Source: Lacunisphaera sp. (lineage in GTDB: Bacteria > Verrucomicrobiota > Verrucomicrobiia > Opitutales > Opitutaceae). From it: a DNA stretch of 64,000 nt. The DNA is taken from contig JAQSCO010000055.1 in assembly GCA_029945445.1 (NCBI GenBank), positions 1-64,000 on the forward strand, given 5' to 3'. Position 1 is the first letter of the stretch, and each line of letters starts with the position of its first letter. The translations under genes and the position numbers were made by a program. Shown here piece by piece: positions 8,321 to 16,656 of the stretch. Below the pieces are notes generated by a model. That model was not told the origin of the DNA. It saw nothing but the letters and a program-made list of their open reading frames with translations, and did not search any database.

Positions 8321-9420
8321 GTGGCGATGGCGGCCTCGCGGACGGGCGCCGCGACCGGCTGCTTCTGCTTCGCCTCAATCACATGGCCGTAGAAATCCAT
8401 GATGTTGCCGATGCGCGCGGCCGGGTTGAAGAGGCTGAGATCGTAGGTGACGCGGGACAGGCGGCCGGCCCGGAACTGTTCATGCGCGACCGTGATCGCG
8501 GCGGCCAGGGCCGCGACCGAGCCCGGCGGCACCAGCGCGACGGGCTGGTCGCTGAGGTATTCCGCCGGGCCCTCGGCGGTGGTCGCGATGATCGGCACGC
8601 CGGTGCCCATGGCCTCGACGATGGCGAGGCCGAAGCTTTCCTCGCGCGAGGGCGAGACGAAGAGGTCGAGGTCGCGCAGGCAGCCGTGCACGACGGGCCG
8701 GTAGCCGACGAAATGAATGCGGGGGTCGCCGCCCCGGAGTTTTTCCAGGTGGGCGCGCTGCGGGCCCTCGCCGAGGACCACGAGCGCCGCGTCCGTGGGC
8801 GCCGCGGCGCGGAACGCCGAGACCAGCACGTCCGTGCCCTTGCTTTCATGCAGCCGGCCGACCGCGCCGACGAGGAAGGTTCCGCGCGCGAGACCGAGTT
8901 CCTCGCGGATGCCCGGGGGCAGGACCTGCGGGGCGGCGGGCATCCAGTTGGCGATCGTGCGCGCCATGCCGGGAAAACCGGCGAGTCTTTCCGCCTGCGC
9001 CCGGTTGACGCAGATCAGGCCGTCGAGCCGCGCGTGCTGGTGGGGCTTGTAGCCGACATGGAGCGTGGCCACGGACTGGTGCTGGCCGCGGATGCCGCCG
9101 AGCGCCTTGCAGGCGGCACTCAGGTGGCCGTGGCAGACGTCGGGCTCCAGCCGCGCCATCAGGCGGCGGAGCAGCAGGCCGCGGAAGAACCGGCCGAAAT
9201 TATGAACCCGGATGGCCGGGGCGAGCGCGTGCCGCAGCGGCGAGGCGCGCGTGCAGGCGACGTGCACCTCGTGACCGAGGGCGGCCTGCCGGTTGGCGAG
9301 ATCCGCACAGTAGCGCTCCGAACCGGCCATGCGGGAGGAGAAGACGACATGGAGAATGCGGCGGTGGGGTTGTTTCTTCGAATATTCGTCGTGGAAACCG
9401 TAGGGTGCGGGAGGTGACAC
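8317..9420 (-). CDS. Glycosyltransferase family 4 (GT-B fold)
   Basis: A 367-residue GT-B enzyme. The N-terminal domain begins ILHVVFSSRMAGSERYCADL, with the glycine-containing acceptor loop of GT4 enzymes. The C-terminal nucleotide-sugar domain shows VGAVGRLHESKGTDVLV, the LVVLGEGPQRAHLE strand, and the E-x7-E motif in ESFGLAIVEAMGTGVPIIAT. It transfers a sugar from an activated donor to a surface glycan or lipid. It is first in a two-gene unit with the propeller protein, and neither donor nor acceptor can be read from sequence. Confidence 0.88.
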   Translation of the reverse strand: MSPPAPYGFHDEYSKKQPHRRILHVVFSSRMAGSERYCADLANRQAALGHEVHVACTRASPLRHALAPAIRVHNFGRFFRGLLLRRLMARLEPDVCHGHLSAACKALGGIRGQHQSVATLHVGYKPHQHARLDGLICVNRAQAERLAGFPGMARTIANWMPAAPQVLPPGIREELGLARGTFLVGAVGRLHESKGTDVLVSAFRAAAPTDAALVVLGEGPQRAHLEKLRGGDPRIHFVGYRPVVHGCLRDLDLFVSPSREESFGLAIVEAMGTGVPIIATTAEGPAEYLSDQPVALVPPGSVAALAAAITVAHEQFRAGRLSRVTYDLSLFNPAARIGNIMDFYGHVIEAKQKQPVAAPVREAAIAT

Positions 9421-9552
9421 GGGTGCTGTGGGTAGGGATTTTCAAAGACTGCGGCACAGGGGTGGGCCGCAGGGCCGGGGTATCGCGTGGGGGCGACGGC
9501 TTACTTTAAACCACCGGCCGGGATTTCTCTAGTAGGCCGGGTCAGAATCGGC

Positions 9553-9571
9553 TGTAGGGTCATGCCCTACA
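9553..9571. repeat. Short GTAGGG palindrome
   Basis: TGTAGGG and CCCTACA (9553-9559 and 9565-9571) form a seven-base stem with a five-base loop. It lies in the 166-base gap between the glycosyltransferase start and the regulator stop. The GTAG head recalls the REP hairpins at 52163 and 57728. There is no T-run, so it is unlikely to be a terminator. Confidence 0.4.
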
Positions 9572-9586
9572 CCGGCAACCCGCCGC

Positions 9587-10249
9587 CTAGCTGGTCTGGT
9601 TTTTCTCCACCCAACAGACGGCCTCGCGCACGAGCTCGCTCACATTGGCGAGGCCGAGCTTTTCCTTGATGCGGGCGCAATAGGCCTGGACGGTCTTCAT
9701 GCTGAGGCTCATCTCCGTGGCGATCTTGCGCGTGCCCTGGCCCGCGCCCAGCCGGCGGAACACCTCCATCTCGCGGTCGCTGAGCGATTCAATCTGCCCC
9801 CGGTGCTTGGTCGCCGACAGTCCGACCATGCGCTCGGTCAGCTGGGCCAGCAGGCCGGAATTGGCGTAGACATTCCCGGCCAGCACCGCGCGGATGGCCT
9901 CGACGATGCGGTGGGTGGAATCACGCTTGGTGACATAGCCCCGGGCCCCGGCGCGGAAGGCGCGTTCGACGAAATAGATTTCCTCGTGCATGGAAAGCAC
10001 GACCACCTGCGTGGTCGGGCACTGCTGACGAAGGTCCTTGATCAGGTCGAGGCCGGAGCCGCCTTTCAGGGAGAGGTCAACGATCGCAATCTCGGGCGCG
10101 GCGGCACTGATGCCGGCGAGGGCCGCCAGGGCGTTTTCCGCCTGCCCGCAGACGGTGAAGTCCGGCTCCTGCCGGAGGAGATTGGCCAGCCACTCGCGCA
10201 CGAGCGTGTGGTCGTCCACGATGAAAATCCGGGTGGGCGGGGCGCTCAT
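9587..10249 (-). CDS. NarL/FixJ-type response regulator
   Basis: A 220-residue protein with a receiver domain (IFIVDDHTLVREWL, phospho-acceptor Asp58 in AIVDLSLKGGSG, Lys in YVTKRD) and a C-terminal LuxR-type helix-turn-helix (LSDREMEVFRRLGAGQGTRK, then SMKTVQAYCARIKEKLG). It would bind DNA when phosphorylated by the kinase encoded just upstream, whose stop codon overlaps this ATG (ATGA at 10246-10249). The target genes are not evident. Confidence 0.93.
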   Translation of the reverse strand: MSAPPTRIFIVDDHTLVREWLANLLRQEPDFTVCGQAENALAALAGISAAAPEIAIVDLSLKGGSGLDLIKDLRQQCPTTQVVVLSMHEEIYFVERAFRAGARGYVTKRDSTHRIVEAIRAVLAGNVYANSGLLAQLTERMVGLSATKHRGQIESLSDREMEVFRRLGAGQGTRKIATEMSLSMKTVQAYCARIKEKLGLANVSELVREAVCWVEKNQTS

Positions 10250-11346
10250 ACCGCGAGGGCCGGGGCCGGCAGCTTGGGCAGCGGCACGCGGCAGCGGATG
10301 TGCGTGCCCTCGCCCGGCGTGGACTCCAGCGTGAAATCGGCGCCGATGAGCTTGGCGCGGTGCGCCATCACGCGCAGGCCGACACCGGCCTTGCTGCCGG
10401 GCGTGGCGGGCAGGCCCGGCCCGTTGTCCCTGACCGAGAGCACCAGGGCCTGGCTGTCGCTGGTCAGGCTCAGGTTCAGCGCGGTCGGATGGGCGTGGCG
10501 GATGGAATTGCGGACCGCCTCCTGGGCGATGCGGAAGATATGCGAGGCCGTGGTGCTGTCGTTGACGAGGGGCGGGTGCCCCGACTCGTAGTAGCAGCGC
10601 ACGCCGCTCTGCCGCTGCACGCTGGCGGCCAGTTCCTCGAGCTCGCGGTTGAGGCTGCCGGGTTCGATGGCGGTGAGCAGCAGGCCGCGGGCGAGCTGCC
10701 GCGATTGCAGGATGCCGTCCTCGGCCAGCTGCACGATCTGCTGCGCGGCACTGGCGGCGGGATGCTGCTGCGTGGCCAGCTGCTGGCTCAGGATCTGGGC
10801 GGCGTAGGCCATCGCGGTGAGATGCTGGCCGAGGCCGTCGTGCAGGTCGTTGCCGATGGTGCGGCGCTCGCGCTCGCTGAGCTCGATCAATTCCTGCTGC
10901 AACTGCTCGCGGGCGTTAGTCTCCCGGGCCAGCGCGGAGGTGCGGGCCCGCACCCGCTCTTCCAGCTCCCGCTGGAAATTGACCAGCAGGTAGATGCCCC
11001 AGGCGACGACCATGTAGGTCATCAGGAAGACCAGTGAATTCCACGCGATGCTCGGCTGGACGGTGTAGGGTGCGCCCTGCAGATAGTCGCCGCCCACCCG
11101 GACAATGATGCAGATGATCGAGGTCAGGAACGCGGCGAGGAATCCCAGCCAAGCCACCGCGAAGGCGATCGGCACCAGATAGAATACCTGCAGCGAAATC
11201 CAGATGCCGGACAAATAGTCAATCGCGCCGATCCCAAGCACGAGGGAAGCAATGATGCCCAGGCGGGAACCCAGCCCGGCCGGTGGCTGCGTCAGGACGC
11301 GCAGGACCCATGAATCGAGGGTGGTTTTGAATTCTTCCAGAGGCAT
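10246..11346 (-). CDS. Membrane sensor histidine kinase (HisKA_3/NarX type)
   Basis: A 366-residue protein with four to five transmembrane segments in residues 28-122 (for example FYLVPIAFAVAWLGFLAAFL), of the compact integral-membrane sensor type. A coiled coil (residues 125-155) leads to the HisKA_3 box ERERRTIGNDLHDGLGQHL with His169. The HATPase domain has FRIAQEAVRNSIRHAHP, DNGPGLP and GVGLRVMAHRAKLIG. I place the start at the ATG of MPLEEF, since the frame upstream overlaps the opposite-strand hydrolase gene. It phosphorylates the response regulator it overlaps. The stimulus is unknown. Confidence 0.9.
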   Translation of the reverse strand: MPLEEFKTTLDSWVLRVLTQPPAGLGSRLGIIASLVLGIGAIDYLSGIWISLQVFYLVPIAFAVAWLGFLAAFLTSIICIIVRVGGDYLQGAPYTVQPSIAWNSLVFLMTYMVVAWGIYLLVNFQRELEERVRARTSALARETNAREQLQQELIELSERERRTIGNDLHDGLGQHLTAMAYAAQILSQQLATQQHPAASAAQQIVQLAEDGILQSRQLARGLLLTAIEPGSLNRELEELAASVQRQSGVRCYYESGHPPLVNDSTTASHIFRIAQEAVRNSIRHAHPTALNLSLTSDSQALVLSVRDNGPGLPATPGSKAGVGLRVMAHRAKLIGADFTLESTPGEGTHIRCRVPLPKLPAPALAV

Positions 11347-11481
11347 CTTCGGGGCGAAGGCGTGATTTTCCGGCAGTGTGCGCCGGCCGACCCGCCGCGC
11401 AACTGCATTTGGCGTTACGCCGGCCCGCCCCCGCCTTTCGCCTTTAGTTTCGCGGGTTTGCTGTATTTCGTAGGCCGCATT

Positions 11482-12261
11482 ATGGAAGTCATCTTTCTCG
11501 GCACAGGCACATCGCAGGGGGTGCCCATGATTGCCTGCGATTGCGCCGTCTGCACCTCGGCCGATCCACGCAACCGGCGCACGCGGGCGAGCATCCATGT
11601 CGTAATGGACGGCCTGCATATCCAGGTGGACGCCTCGCCGGAGTTCCGATTGCAGTGCCTGCGGGAGAACGTGACGCAACTCGACGTGTTCATCCTGACG
11701 CATGGCCACAACGACCACATCGCGGGGATGGACGACCTCCGGCGCTTCTGCGACCTGCACGGCGGCACGGCGCTGACGGTCTATACGACGGGGGAGGGCA
11801 TCAGTCGCGTGCAGGCGATGTTTCCCTACGCGATCACCGAGCGGCCGGTGTCGAAGGGCTACGCGGCGTTCAAGCTGGTCGACATGCCGCCCGTCCTGGA
11901 ATTCCCGCAGGGCACGATCCATTCCACGCTGCTGCCGCACGGCGGCATCAACACCCTCGGGCTCGTCTTCACGGAAAAATCGTCGGGCCGGAAGTTCGCC
12001 TATTACTCCGACTGCAAGCAGGTGCCCCGTGAGGCCGTGGCCCTGGCCCAAGGCGCCGGCGTGGTCGTGCTCGACGGCTTGCGCGAGGAGCCGCACCCGA
12101 CGCACATGAATATTGCGGAAGCCTGCGTGGTGGCTGCGGAAATTGGGGCGCCGGTCTCCTACCTGACTCATCTGACCCACCGGATCGGACACGAGGGGTG
12201 GAGCGCAAAACTCCCTCACGGCGTGCAGCTTGCCTACGACGGTCTCCGGCTGAAACTGTAG
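11482..12261 (+). CDS. PhnP-like metallo-beta-lactamase-fold hydrolase
   Basis: A 259-residue MBL-fold protein. The start is MEVIFLGTGTSQGVPMIAC, a glycine-rich first strand followed by Cys-x-Cys-x2-Cys (CDCAVC) as in PhnP. The metal-binding HGHNDHIAGMDDLR is present, as are further metal-ligand histidines in LPHGG and LTHLTHRIGH. Relatives include the 5-phosphoribosyl 1,2-cyclic phosphate phosphodiesterase PhnP, but no phn genes are nearby, so the substrate is open. The gene is divergent from the histidine kinase, with a 135-base shared spacer. The start codon is chosen by family N-terminus. Confidence 0.85.
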   Translation: MEVIFLGTGTSQGVPMIACDCAVCTSADPRNRRTRASIHVVMDGLHIQVDASPEFRLQCLRENVTQLDVFILTHGHNDHIAGMDDLRRFCDLHGGTALTVYTTGEGISRVQAMFPYAITERPVSKGYAAFKLVDMPPVLEFPQGTIHSTLLPHGGINTLGLVFTEKSSGRKFAYYSDCKQVPREAVALAQGAGVVVLDGLREEPHPTHMNIAEACVVAAEIGAPVSYLTHLTHRIGHEGWSAKLPHGVQLAYDGLRLKL

Positions 12262-12293
12262 GGTCGGGTCATATTCAAAGAGCTAGGGAAAAG

Positions 12294-12325
12294 GCGCTTG
12301 CTTAATTCCTACTAAATCAATGTAG
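12294..12325. promoter_or_regulatory. AT-rich promoter/operator candidate upstream of the Rrf2 gene
   Basis: An unusually AT-rich stretch for this genome contains TTGCTT, 17 bases, then TGTAGA, a loose sigma-70-like pair. It overlaps an imperfect dyad CTAC-N9-GTAG. Rrf2 regulators commonly autoregulate through such sites. No protein-DNA evidence exists here. Confidence 0.3.
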
Positions 12326-12341
12326 ATTCATTCAGTCGTCT

Positions 12342-12920
12342 ATGAAACTCTCGAAACGTGGCGAATATGCGCTCCGCTCCCTGATCAACCTCGGCATCGC
12401 GGCCAAGGTCGGGCGCTCGCTGCTCCGCGTCACCGAGCTGGCCAAGGCCGAGGACCTGCCGGTCAAGTTTCTCGAGCAAATCATGCAGCAGCTGCGCGAG
12501 GCCGGCTATGTCGAGAGCGTGCGGGGCAAGCATGGCGGCTACCGGCTCGCCAAGCCCGCCACGAAAATCGTCATCGGCTCGGTGGTCCGCCTCATCGACG
12601 GCCCGCTCGCCCCGATCGGCTGCGTCAGCCAGACGGCCTACGAACCGTGCAACTGCCCCGACGAGGCGCATTGCGGCCTGCGCATGCTCATGCTCGACGT
12701 GCGCAACGCCATCGCCGCCATCCTCGACCGCTACACGCTCGCCGACGTCGTCGAGGTCACCACGCGCAAGCTCGTGACCAGCGGCCTGCCGCTGCCGTTC
12801 AGTGCCGCGGCGGATGCGCCCGTGATTCGCCGCGGAGCCAAGGCGAGCCGCTTGCGCGCCGCCCGCACCAGCCCGACCGAGGGCGTCGTCCACCAGTTGC
12901 TGGGTGATTACGCCATCTGA
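12342..12920 (+). CDS. Rrf2-family transcriptional regulator (sulfur or Fe-S responsive)
   Basis: A 192-residue protein. The winged helix-turn-helix starts MKLSKRGEYALRSLINL and includes VKFLEQIMQQLREAGYVESV and RGKHGGYRLAK, all diagnostic of Rrf2. A cysteine cluster follows (Cys in IGCVSQ, then EPCNCPDEAHCG), resembling the Fe-S ligand region of IscR/NsrR/RsrR-type members rather than the cysteine-free CymR. It is immediately followed (three bases) by an ABC importer and then cysteine synthase, so a role in sulfur supply or Fe-S status is likely. The last 30 residues are a basic, low-complexity tail. Confidence 0.88.
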   Translation: MKLSKRGEYALRSLINLGIAAKVGRSLLRVTELAKAEDLPVKFLEQIMQQLREAGYVESVRGKHGGYRLAKPATKIVIGSVVRLIDGPLAPIGCVSQTAYEPCNCPDEAHCGLRMLMLDVRNAIAAILDRYTLADVVEVTTRKLVTSGLPLPFSAAADAPVIRRGAKASRLRAARTSPTEGVVHQLLGDYAI

Positions 12921-12923
12921 GCG

Positions 12924-13889
12924 ATGAAACTCTGGTCCTCCCTTGCCCTTGCCTGCGTGCTCCTTGGTCCGATCGCGGCCCGGGCGGAAAAAATCACGCT
13001 GCGCGTCGGGTATTTCCCGAACGTCACACACGCTCAGGGCGTCGTCGGCAGCCACACCACGCGCGAGAAGCACGGCTGGTTCGAGCAGCGGCTCGGGCCG
13101 GACGTCATCATCCAATGGTATCCGTTCAACGCCGGCCCGAGCGCCATGGAGGCGATTTTTGCCGGCTCGATCGACCTGACCTACGTCGGGCCCAACCCGG
13201 CGCTGAACGCCTACATCCGCTCGCGCGGCGACGAGATCCGCGTGCTCGCGGGTTCCGCCGAGGGTGGGGCGGCGCTGGTGGTGGCTGGCGACGGCCGCAT
13301 CACTTCGCCGGCAGATTTCCGCGGCAAGAAAATCGCCACGCCACAGCTCGGCAACACCCAGGACGTCGCGGCGCGCGCGTGGCTGGTGCAGCAGAAATTC
13401 AAGGTCACCCTCACCGGGGGCGACGTGCTGGTGATCCCGACGGCCAACGCCGACCAGCTCGGCCTGTTCCAGCAGGGCCGCCTCGATGGGGTCTGGACCG
13501 TCGAGCCGTGGGTCTCGCGCCTCGAGCTCGAGGCCGGCGGCAAGGTTTTCCTTGAGCAAACGGACGCGATCACGACCGTGCTGGTCAGCAGCGTGAAATT
13601 CCTGCAGGCGCATCCGGACCTCGTGGAAAAGTTTCGCGCCGCGCACGTCGAGCTCACGGCCTGGCTCAACGCCCAGCCGGAGCAGGCGCGGGCGCTGGTC
13701 CGCGCCGGCCTCAGCGCCGAGGTCAGGCGCGAGATGTCCGGTACCATCATCACGAGCGCGTGGCGGCGGCTGAAGTTCACCGACCAGGTCACGCCGGCGC
13801 AGTTCACCACGCTGGTCGGCGAAGCCCAGAGCGTCGGCTTCCTGCGCGACGCCATCCCTCTCGACCGCCTGCTCTCCCGCCGGCCATGA
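12924..13889 (+). CDS. ABC transporter substrate-binding protein, SsuA/TauA/NrtA type
   Basis: A 321-residue periplasmic protein with a cleavable signal peptide ending near Ala-Arg-Ala (about residue 21). The mature start ITLRVGYFPNVTHAQGV is typical of the aliphatic sulfonate/taurine/nitrate (NMT1/SsuA-like) family, as are DLTYVGPNPALNAYI, KKIATPQLGNTQDVA and GVWTVEPWVSRLE. It is the first of three overlapping importer genes (stop/start overlap ATGA with the ATPase). The Rrf2 regulator upstream and cysK downstream favour a sulfur compound over nitrate, an inference from context. Confidence 0.88.
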   Translation: MKLWSSLALACVLLGPIAARAEKITLRVGYFPNVTHAQGVVGSHTTREKHGWFEQRLGPDVIIQWYPFNAGPSAMEAIFAGSIDLTYVGPNPALNAYIRSRGDEIRVLAGSAEGGAALVVAGDGRITSPADFRGKKIATPQLGNTQDVAARAWLVQQKFKVTLTGGDVLVIPTANADQLGLFQQGRLDGVWTVEPWVSRLELEAGGKVFLEQTDAITTVLVSSVKFLQAHPDLVEKFRAAHVELTAWLNAQPEQARALVRAGLSAEVRREMSGTIITSAWRRLKFTDQVTPAQFTTLVGEAQSVGFLRDAIPLDRLLSRRP

Positions 13890-14689
13890 CCCTCGCCACC
13901 GAACTCTCCGCCCCGCCCGGCGCCCGGCTCGCGATCGACAAGGTCTCGAAATGGTTTGAGACCTCGCGTGGGCGCGTGCACGCCTTGGACGATATCAGCC
14001 TGCAGGTCTCCGAGCGGGAGTTCGTTTGTCTCGTCGGTCCCAGCGGCTGCGGAAAGTCCACGCTGCTGAACATGATCGCCGGCCTGGAAATGCCGGACCA
14101 GGGCAGTGTCGTGACGGCCGGCCAGCCGGTGAAGGGCCCGAGCCGCGAGCGCATGATGATGTTCCAGGAGTCGGCGCTCTTCCCGTGGCTGGACGCCTTT
14201 GGCAACGTCATGTTCAGCCTCAAGCGCAAGCCCGGGCTGAGCGAGCCCGAGCGGCGCGAGGTGGCGGAGTATTACCTGAGGCTCGTCGGGTTGGAAAAGT
14301 TCATGCACGCCAATATCCACGAGCTCTCCGGCGGCATGAAGCAGCGCGTAGCCCTGGCGCGGGCGCTGGCGCCGAACCCCCGCGTGCTGCTGATGGACGA
14401 GCCCTTCGCCGCGCTCGACGCCCTCACGCGCGAGCAGCTCTACGGCGATCTGCAGCGCATCTGGGCGCAGCGGCACGTGACGATCGTCTTCGTCACGCAC
14501 AACGTGCGCGAGGCGGTGAGCCTCGGCGACCGGGTGGTACTCTTCTCGCCGCATCCCGGTCGCATCCGCGAGGAGTTCCGGATCGATCTGCCACGGCCGC
14601 GCGACATCAACAGTGTCGAGGTCGCGGGTTACGCCACGCGCATCACCCGGGCGCTCAAGGACCGGATGGAACACGGAGCCGGCATCTGA
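13886..14689 (+). CDS. ABC transporter ATP-binding protein, SsuB/TauB type
   Basis: A 267-residue ATPase with Walker A GPSGCGKST, Q-loop MMMFQESALFPWLDA, signature LSGGMKQRVALARALA, Walker B VLLMDEPFAALD and H-loop VFVTHNVREAV, in the order of NitT/TauT importers. It powers uptake with the adjacent permease and binding protein. The ATG at 13886 overlaps the binding-protein stop, and its own stop overlaps the permease start. A longer frame upstream would lie inside the previous gene and is rejected. Confidence 0.93.
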   Translation: MTLATELSAPPGARLAIDKVSKWFETSRGRVHALDDISLQVSEREFVCLVGPSGCGKSTLLNMIAGLEMPDQGSVVTAGQPVKGPSRERMMMFQESALFPWLDAFGNVMFSLKRKPGLSEPERREVAEYYLRLVGLEKFMHANIHELSGGMKQRVALARALAPNPRVLLMDEPFAALDALTREQLYGDLQRIWAQRHVTIVFVTHNVREAVSLGDRVVLFSPHPGRIREEFRIDLPRPRDINSVEVAGYATRITRALKDRMEHGAGI

Positions 14690-15453
14690 TGAAACGCTTC
14701 TGCACCGCCGCGCTCTTCTTCGTGCTGCTCATCGCCGCCTGGCACTGGGCCTATCAGGCAAGAATCTGGTCGCCCGTGCTGGTGCCCTCGCCCGAAAGCG
14801 TGGTCCGCTACCTCTGGGAGATATCCCTCGACGGTTCCCTCTGGTCCAGCACGGTGGTGACGATGAAGCGGCTGCTGGCCGGCTATGTGATCGGGCTGCT
14901 GGCGGGGCTGCCGCTGGGTTTCCTGACGGCGCGGGTGCAGGCGCTGCGCGACACGGTCGGCGTGCTGGCGCTCGGCCTGCAGGGGTTGCCGAGCGTCTGC
15001 TGGGTGCCGCTGGCGCTGCTGTGGTTCGGGCAGACCGAGGGCGCCATGCTCTTCGTGGTGGTCATGGGCACGCTCTGGTCCGTGATTCTTGCGACAGAAA
15101 CCGGGGTCCGGAATGTGAACCCCATCTACGTGCGGGCGGCGCGCACGATGGGCTCGGAGGGCGTGCACACCTGGGTGACGGTCATGCTGCCCGCCTCGCT
15201 GCCCTTCATCGTGAGCGGCATGAAGCAGGGCTGGGCCTTTGCCTGGCGCTCGCTGATGGCGGCGGAAATCTATGTGACCATCCTGACCGGCTTCGGCCTC
15301 GGGCACCTGCTGCACTACGGCCGCGAGTTGAACGCCATGGAACAGGTGGTCGGCATCATGCTGGTCATCGTCCTGATCGGGCTCCTGGCGGACAAGATCC
15401 TGTTCTCCCCCTGGGAAAAATTCCTGCACCGCCGCTGGGGCACGGAGAAATGA
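14689..15453 (+). CDS. ABC transporter permease, SsuC/TauC type
   Basis: A 254-residue membrane protein with about six transmembrane helices, starting with FCTAALFFVLLIAAWHWAY. The BPD_transp_1 EAA-like loop is seen in YVRAARTMGSEGVHTWVTVM, followed by LPASLPFIVSGMKQGWAFAW. It forms the membrane channel of the sulfonate/taurine/nitrate-type importer. Its ATG shares an A with the ATPase stop codon (TGATG). cysK starts 92 bases downstream. Confidence 0.9.
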   Translation: MKRFCTAALFFVLLIAAWHWAYQARIWSPVLVPSPESVVRYLWEISLDGSLWSSTVVTMKRLLAGYVIGLLAGLPLGFLTARVQALRDTVGVLALGLQGLPSVCWVPLALLWFGQTEGAMLFVVVMGTLWSVILATETGVRNVNPIYVRAARTMGSEGVHTWVTVMLPASLPFIVSGMKQGWAFAWRSLMAAEIYVTILTGFGLGHLLHYGRELNAMEQVVGIMLVIVLIGLLADKILFSPWEKFLHRRWGTEK

Positions 15454-15545
15454 TCCGTTTAAGACAATCCCCGGAGTTGCCTCCCGTGTTCAGCTGTTCT
15501 TAACTAAACTTGCCAATTTCATCCAACCGTCAACCCACGTCCATC

Positions 15546-16526
15546 ATGGCCAAGATATACAACGACATTACGGAAACGATCGGCAATACCCCCCTCGTGC
15601 GGCTCAACCGCACGGCCGCCGCCCACGGGGCCCAGGCGGAAATCCTCCTCAAGCTCGAGTTCTTCAACCCGCTCTCCAGCGTCAAGGATCGCATCGGCTT
15701 CTCCATGATCGAGGATGGCCTCAAGTCCGGCAAGATCACCAAGGACACCGTCCTCATCGAGCCGACCTCCGGCAACACCGGCATCGCGCTGGCGTTCGTC
15801 GCCGCGGCCAAGGGCATCAAGCTCATCCTGACCATGCCGGAGACGATGAGCACGGAGCGCCGCAAGCTCCTGAAAGTTCTCGGCGCGCGCCTCGTGCTGA
15901 CCGAGGGGCCGAAGGGCATGAAGGGCGCCATCGCCAAGGCTGAGGAACTCGCCGCGAAGATCCCAAACAGCCTCATCCTGCAGCAATTCGCCAACCCGGC
16001 CAATCCCGCGATCCACCGCAAGACGACGGCCGAGGAAATCTGGCGTGATACCGACGGCAAGGTGGACATCATCGTCTCCGGTATCGGCACCGGTGGCACC
16101 ATCACCGGGATCGGCGAGGTGCTGAAGGCCCGCAAGCCGTCGCTGAAGATCGTGGCCCTCGAACCCGACGCCTCGCCGATCCTGTCGGGCGGCGCGCCCG
16201 GCCCGCACAAGCTTCAGGGCATCGGCGCCGGTTTTGTGCCCGGCGTGCTCAACACGAAGATCTACGACGAGGTCATCCGCGTGAAGGAGGCCGATTCCGG
16301 CCCGGTGTCGAAGCAGGTCAACCAGCTCGACGGCATCCCGATCGGCATTTCTTCCGGCGCGGCCGTGTGGGCGGCCATCCAACTGTCGAAGCGGCCCGAG
16401 AACAAGGGCAAGCAGATCGTCGCCATCATCCCGTCGAGCAGCGAGCGCTACCTGTCCACCTGGCTCTTCGCCGACGTGAACACCGAGAGCGACTCGCTGG
16501 ACGATCTGATTCCTGCCGGCGCCTGA
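15546..16526 (+). CDS. cysK: Cysteine synthase A (O-acetylserine sulfhydrylase)
   Basis: A 326-residue PLP enzyme. It starts [18 protein letters not shown]. The PLP lysine lies in [15 protein letters not shown], and the substrate loop [16 protein letters not shown], the phosphate loop [14 protein letters not shown] and [20 protein letters not shown] are all present. It condenses O-acetylserine with sulfide to make cysteine. The position after an Rrf2-controlled importer suggests a sulfur assimilation unit. The start at 15546 fits the family N-terminus. Confidence 0.97.
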   Translation: MAKIYNDITETIGNTPLVRLNRTAAAHGAQAEILLKLEFFNPLSSVKDRIGFSMIEDGLKSGKITKDTVLIEPTSGNTGIALAFVAAAKGIKLILTMPETMSTERRKLLKVLGARLVLTEGPKGMKGAIAKAEELAAKIPNSLILQQFANPANPAIHRKTTAEEIWRDTDGKVDIIVSGIGTGGTITGIGEVLKARKPSLKIVALEPDASPILSGGAPGPHKLQGIGAGFVPGVLNTKIYDEVIRVKEADSGPVSKQVNQLDGIPIGISSGAAVWAAIQLSKRPENKGKQIVAIIPSSSERYLSTWLFADVNTESDSLDDLIPAGA

Positions 16527-16549
16527 GTGCCGAATCAGTTTATCGCGCA

Positions 16550-16577
16550 GGGCGGACCTTCGGGGTCCGCCCTTTTT
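16550..16577 (+). terminator. Rho-independent terminator after cysK
   Basis: Nine-base stem GGGCGGACC/GGTCCGCCC with a TTCGG loop, followed by TTTTT. Confidence 0.9.
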
Positions 16578-16590
16578 GTTGATCGGGAAT

Positions 16591-16644
16591 GCAGGGCCGG
16601 CGCTTGTCGCCGGGCCACGGCCTGCCGACAAGCGGCAGCCCTAC
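16591..16644. repeat. GTAG-type REP doublet between cysK and rsmH
   Basis: Two head-to-head hairpins. The left is GCAG then CCGGCG-CTTGT-CGCCGG. The right ends in CTAC (GTAG in reverse) with TGCCG-ACAAG-CGGCA. The two halves match at 22 of 26 positions in inverted orientation. They share the CTTGT/CTTGA loop and GTAG head with the doublet inside dnaE. The doublet lies at a convergent gene junction. Confidence 0.65.
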
Positions 16645-16656
16645 AAAAACTGCGGT

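Noticed and set aside
11347-12219. N-terminal extension of the histidine kinase frame
   Set aside because: It lies antisense to the PhnP-like hydrolase gene and the predicted residues are low complexity. The membrane domain begins just after the ATG at 11346.
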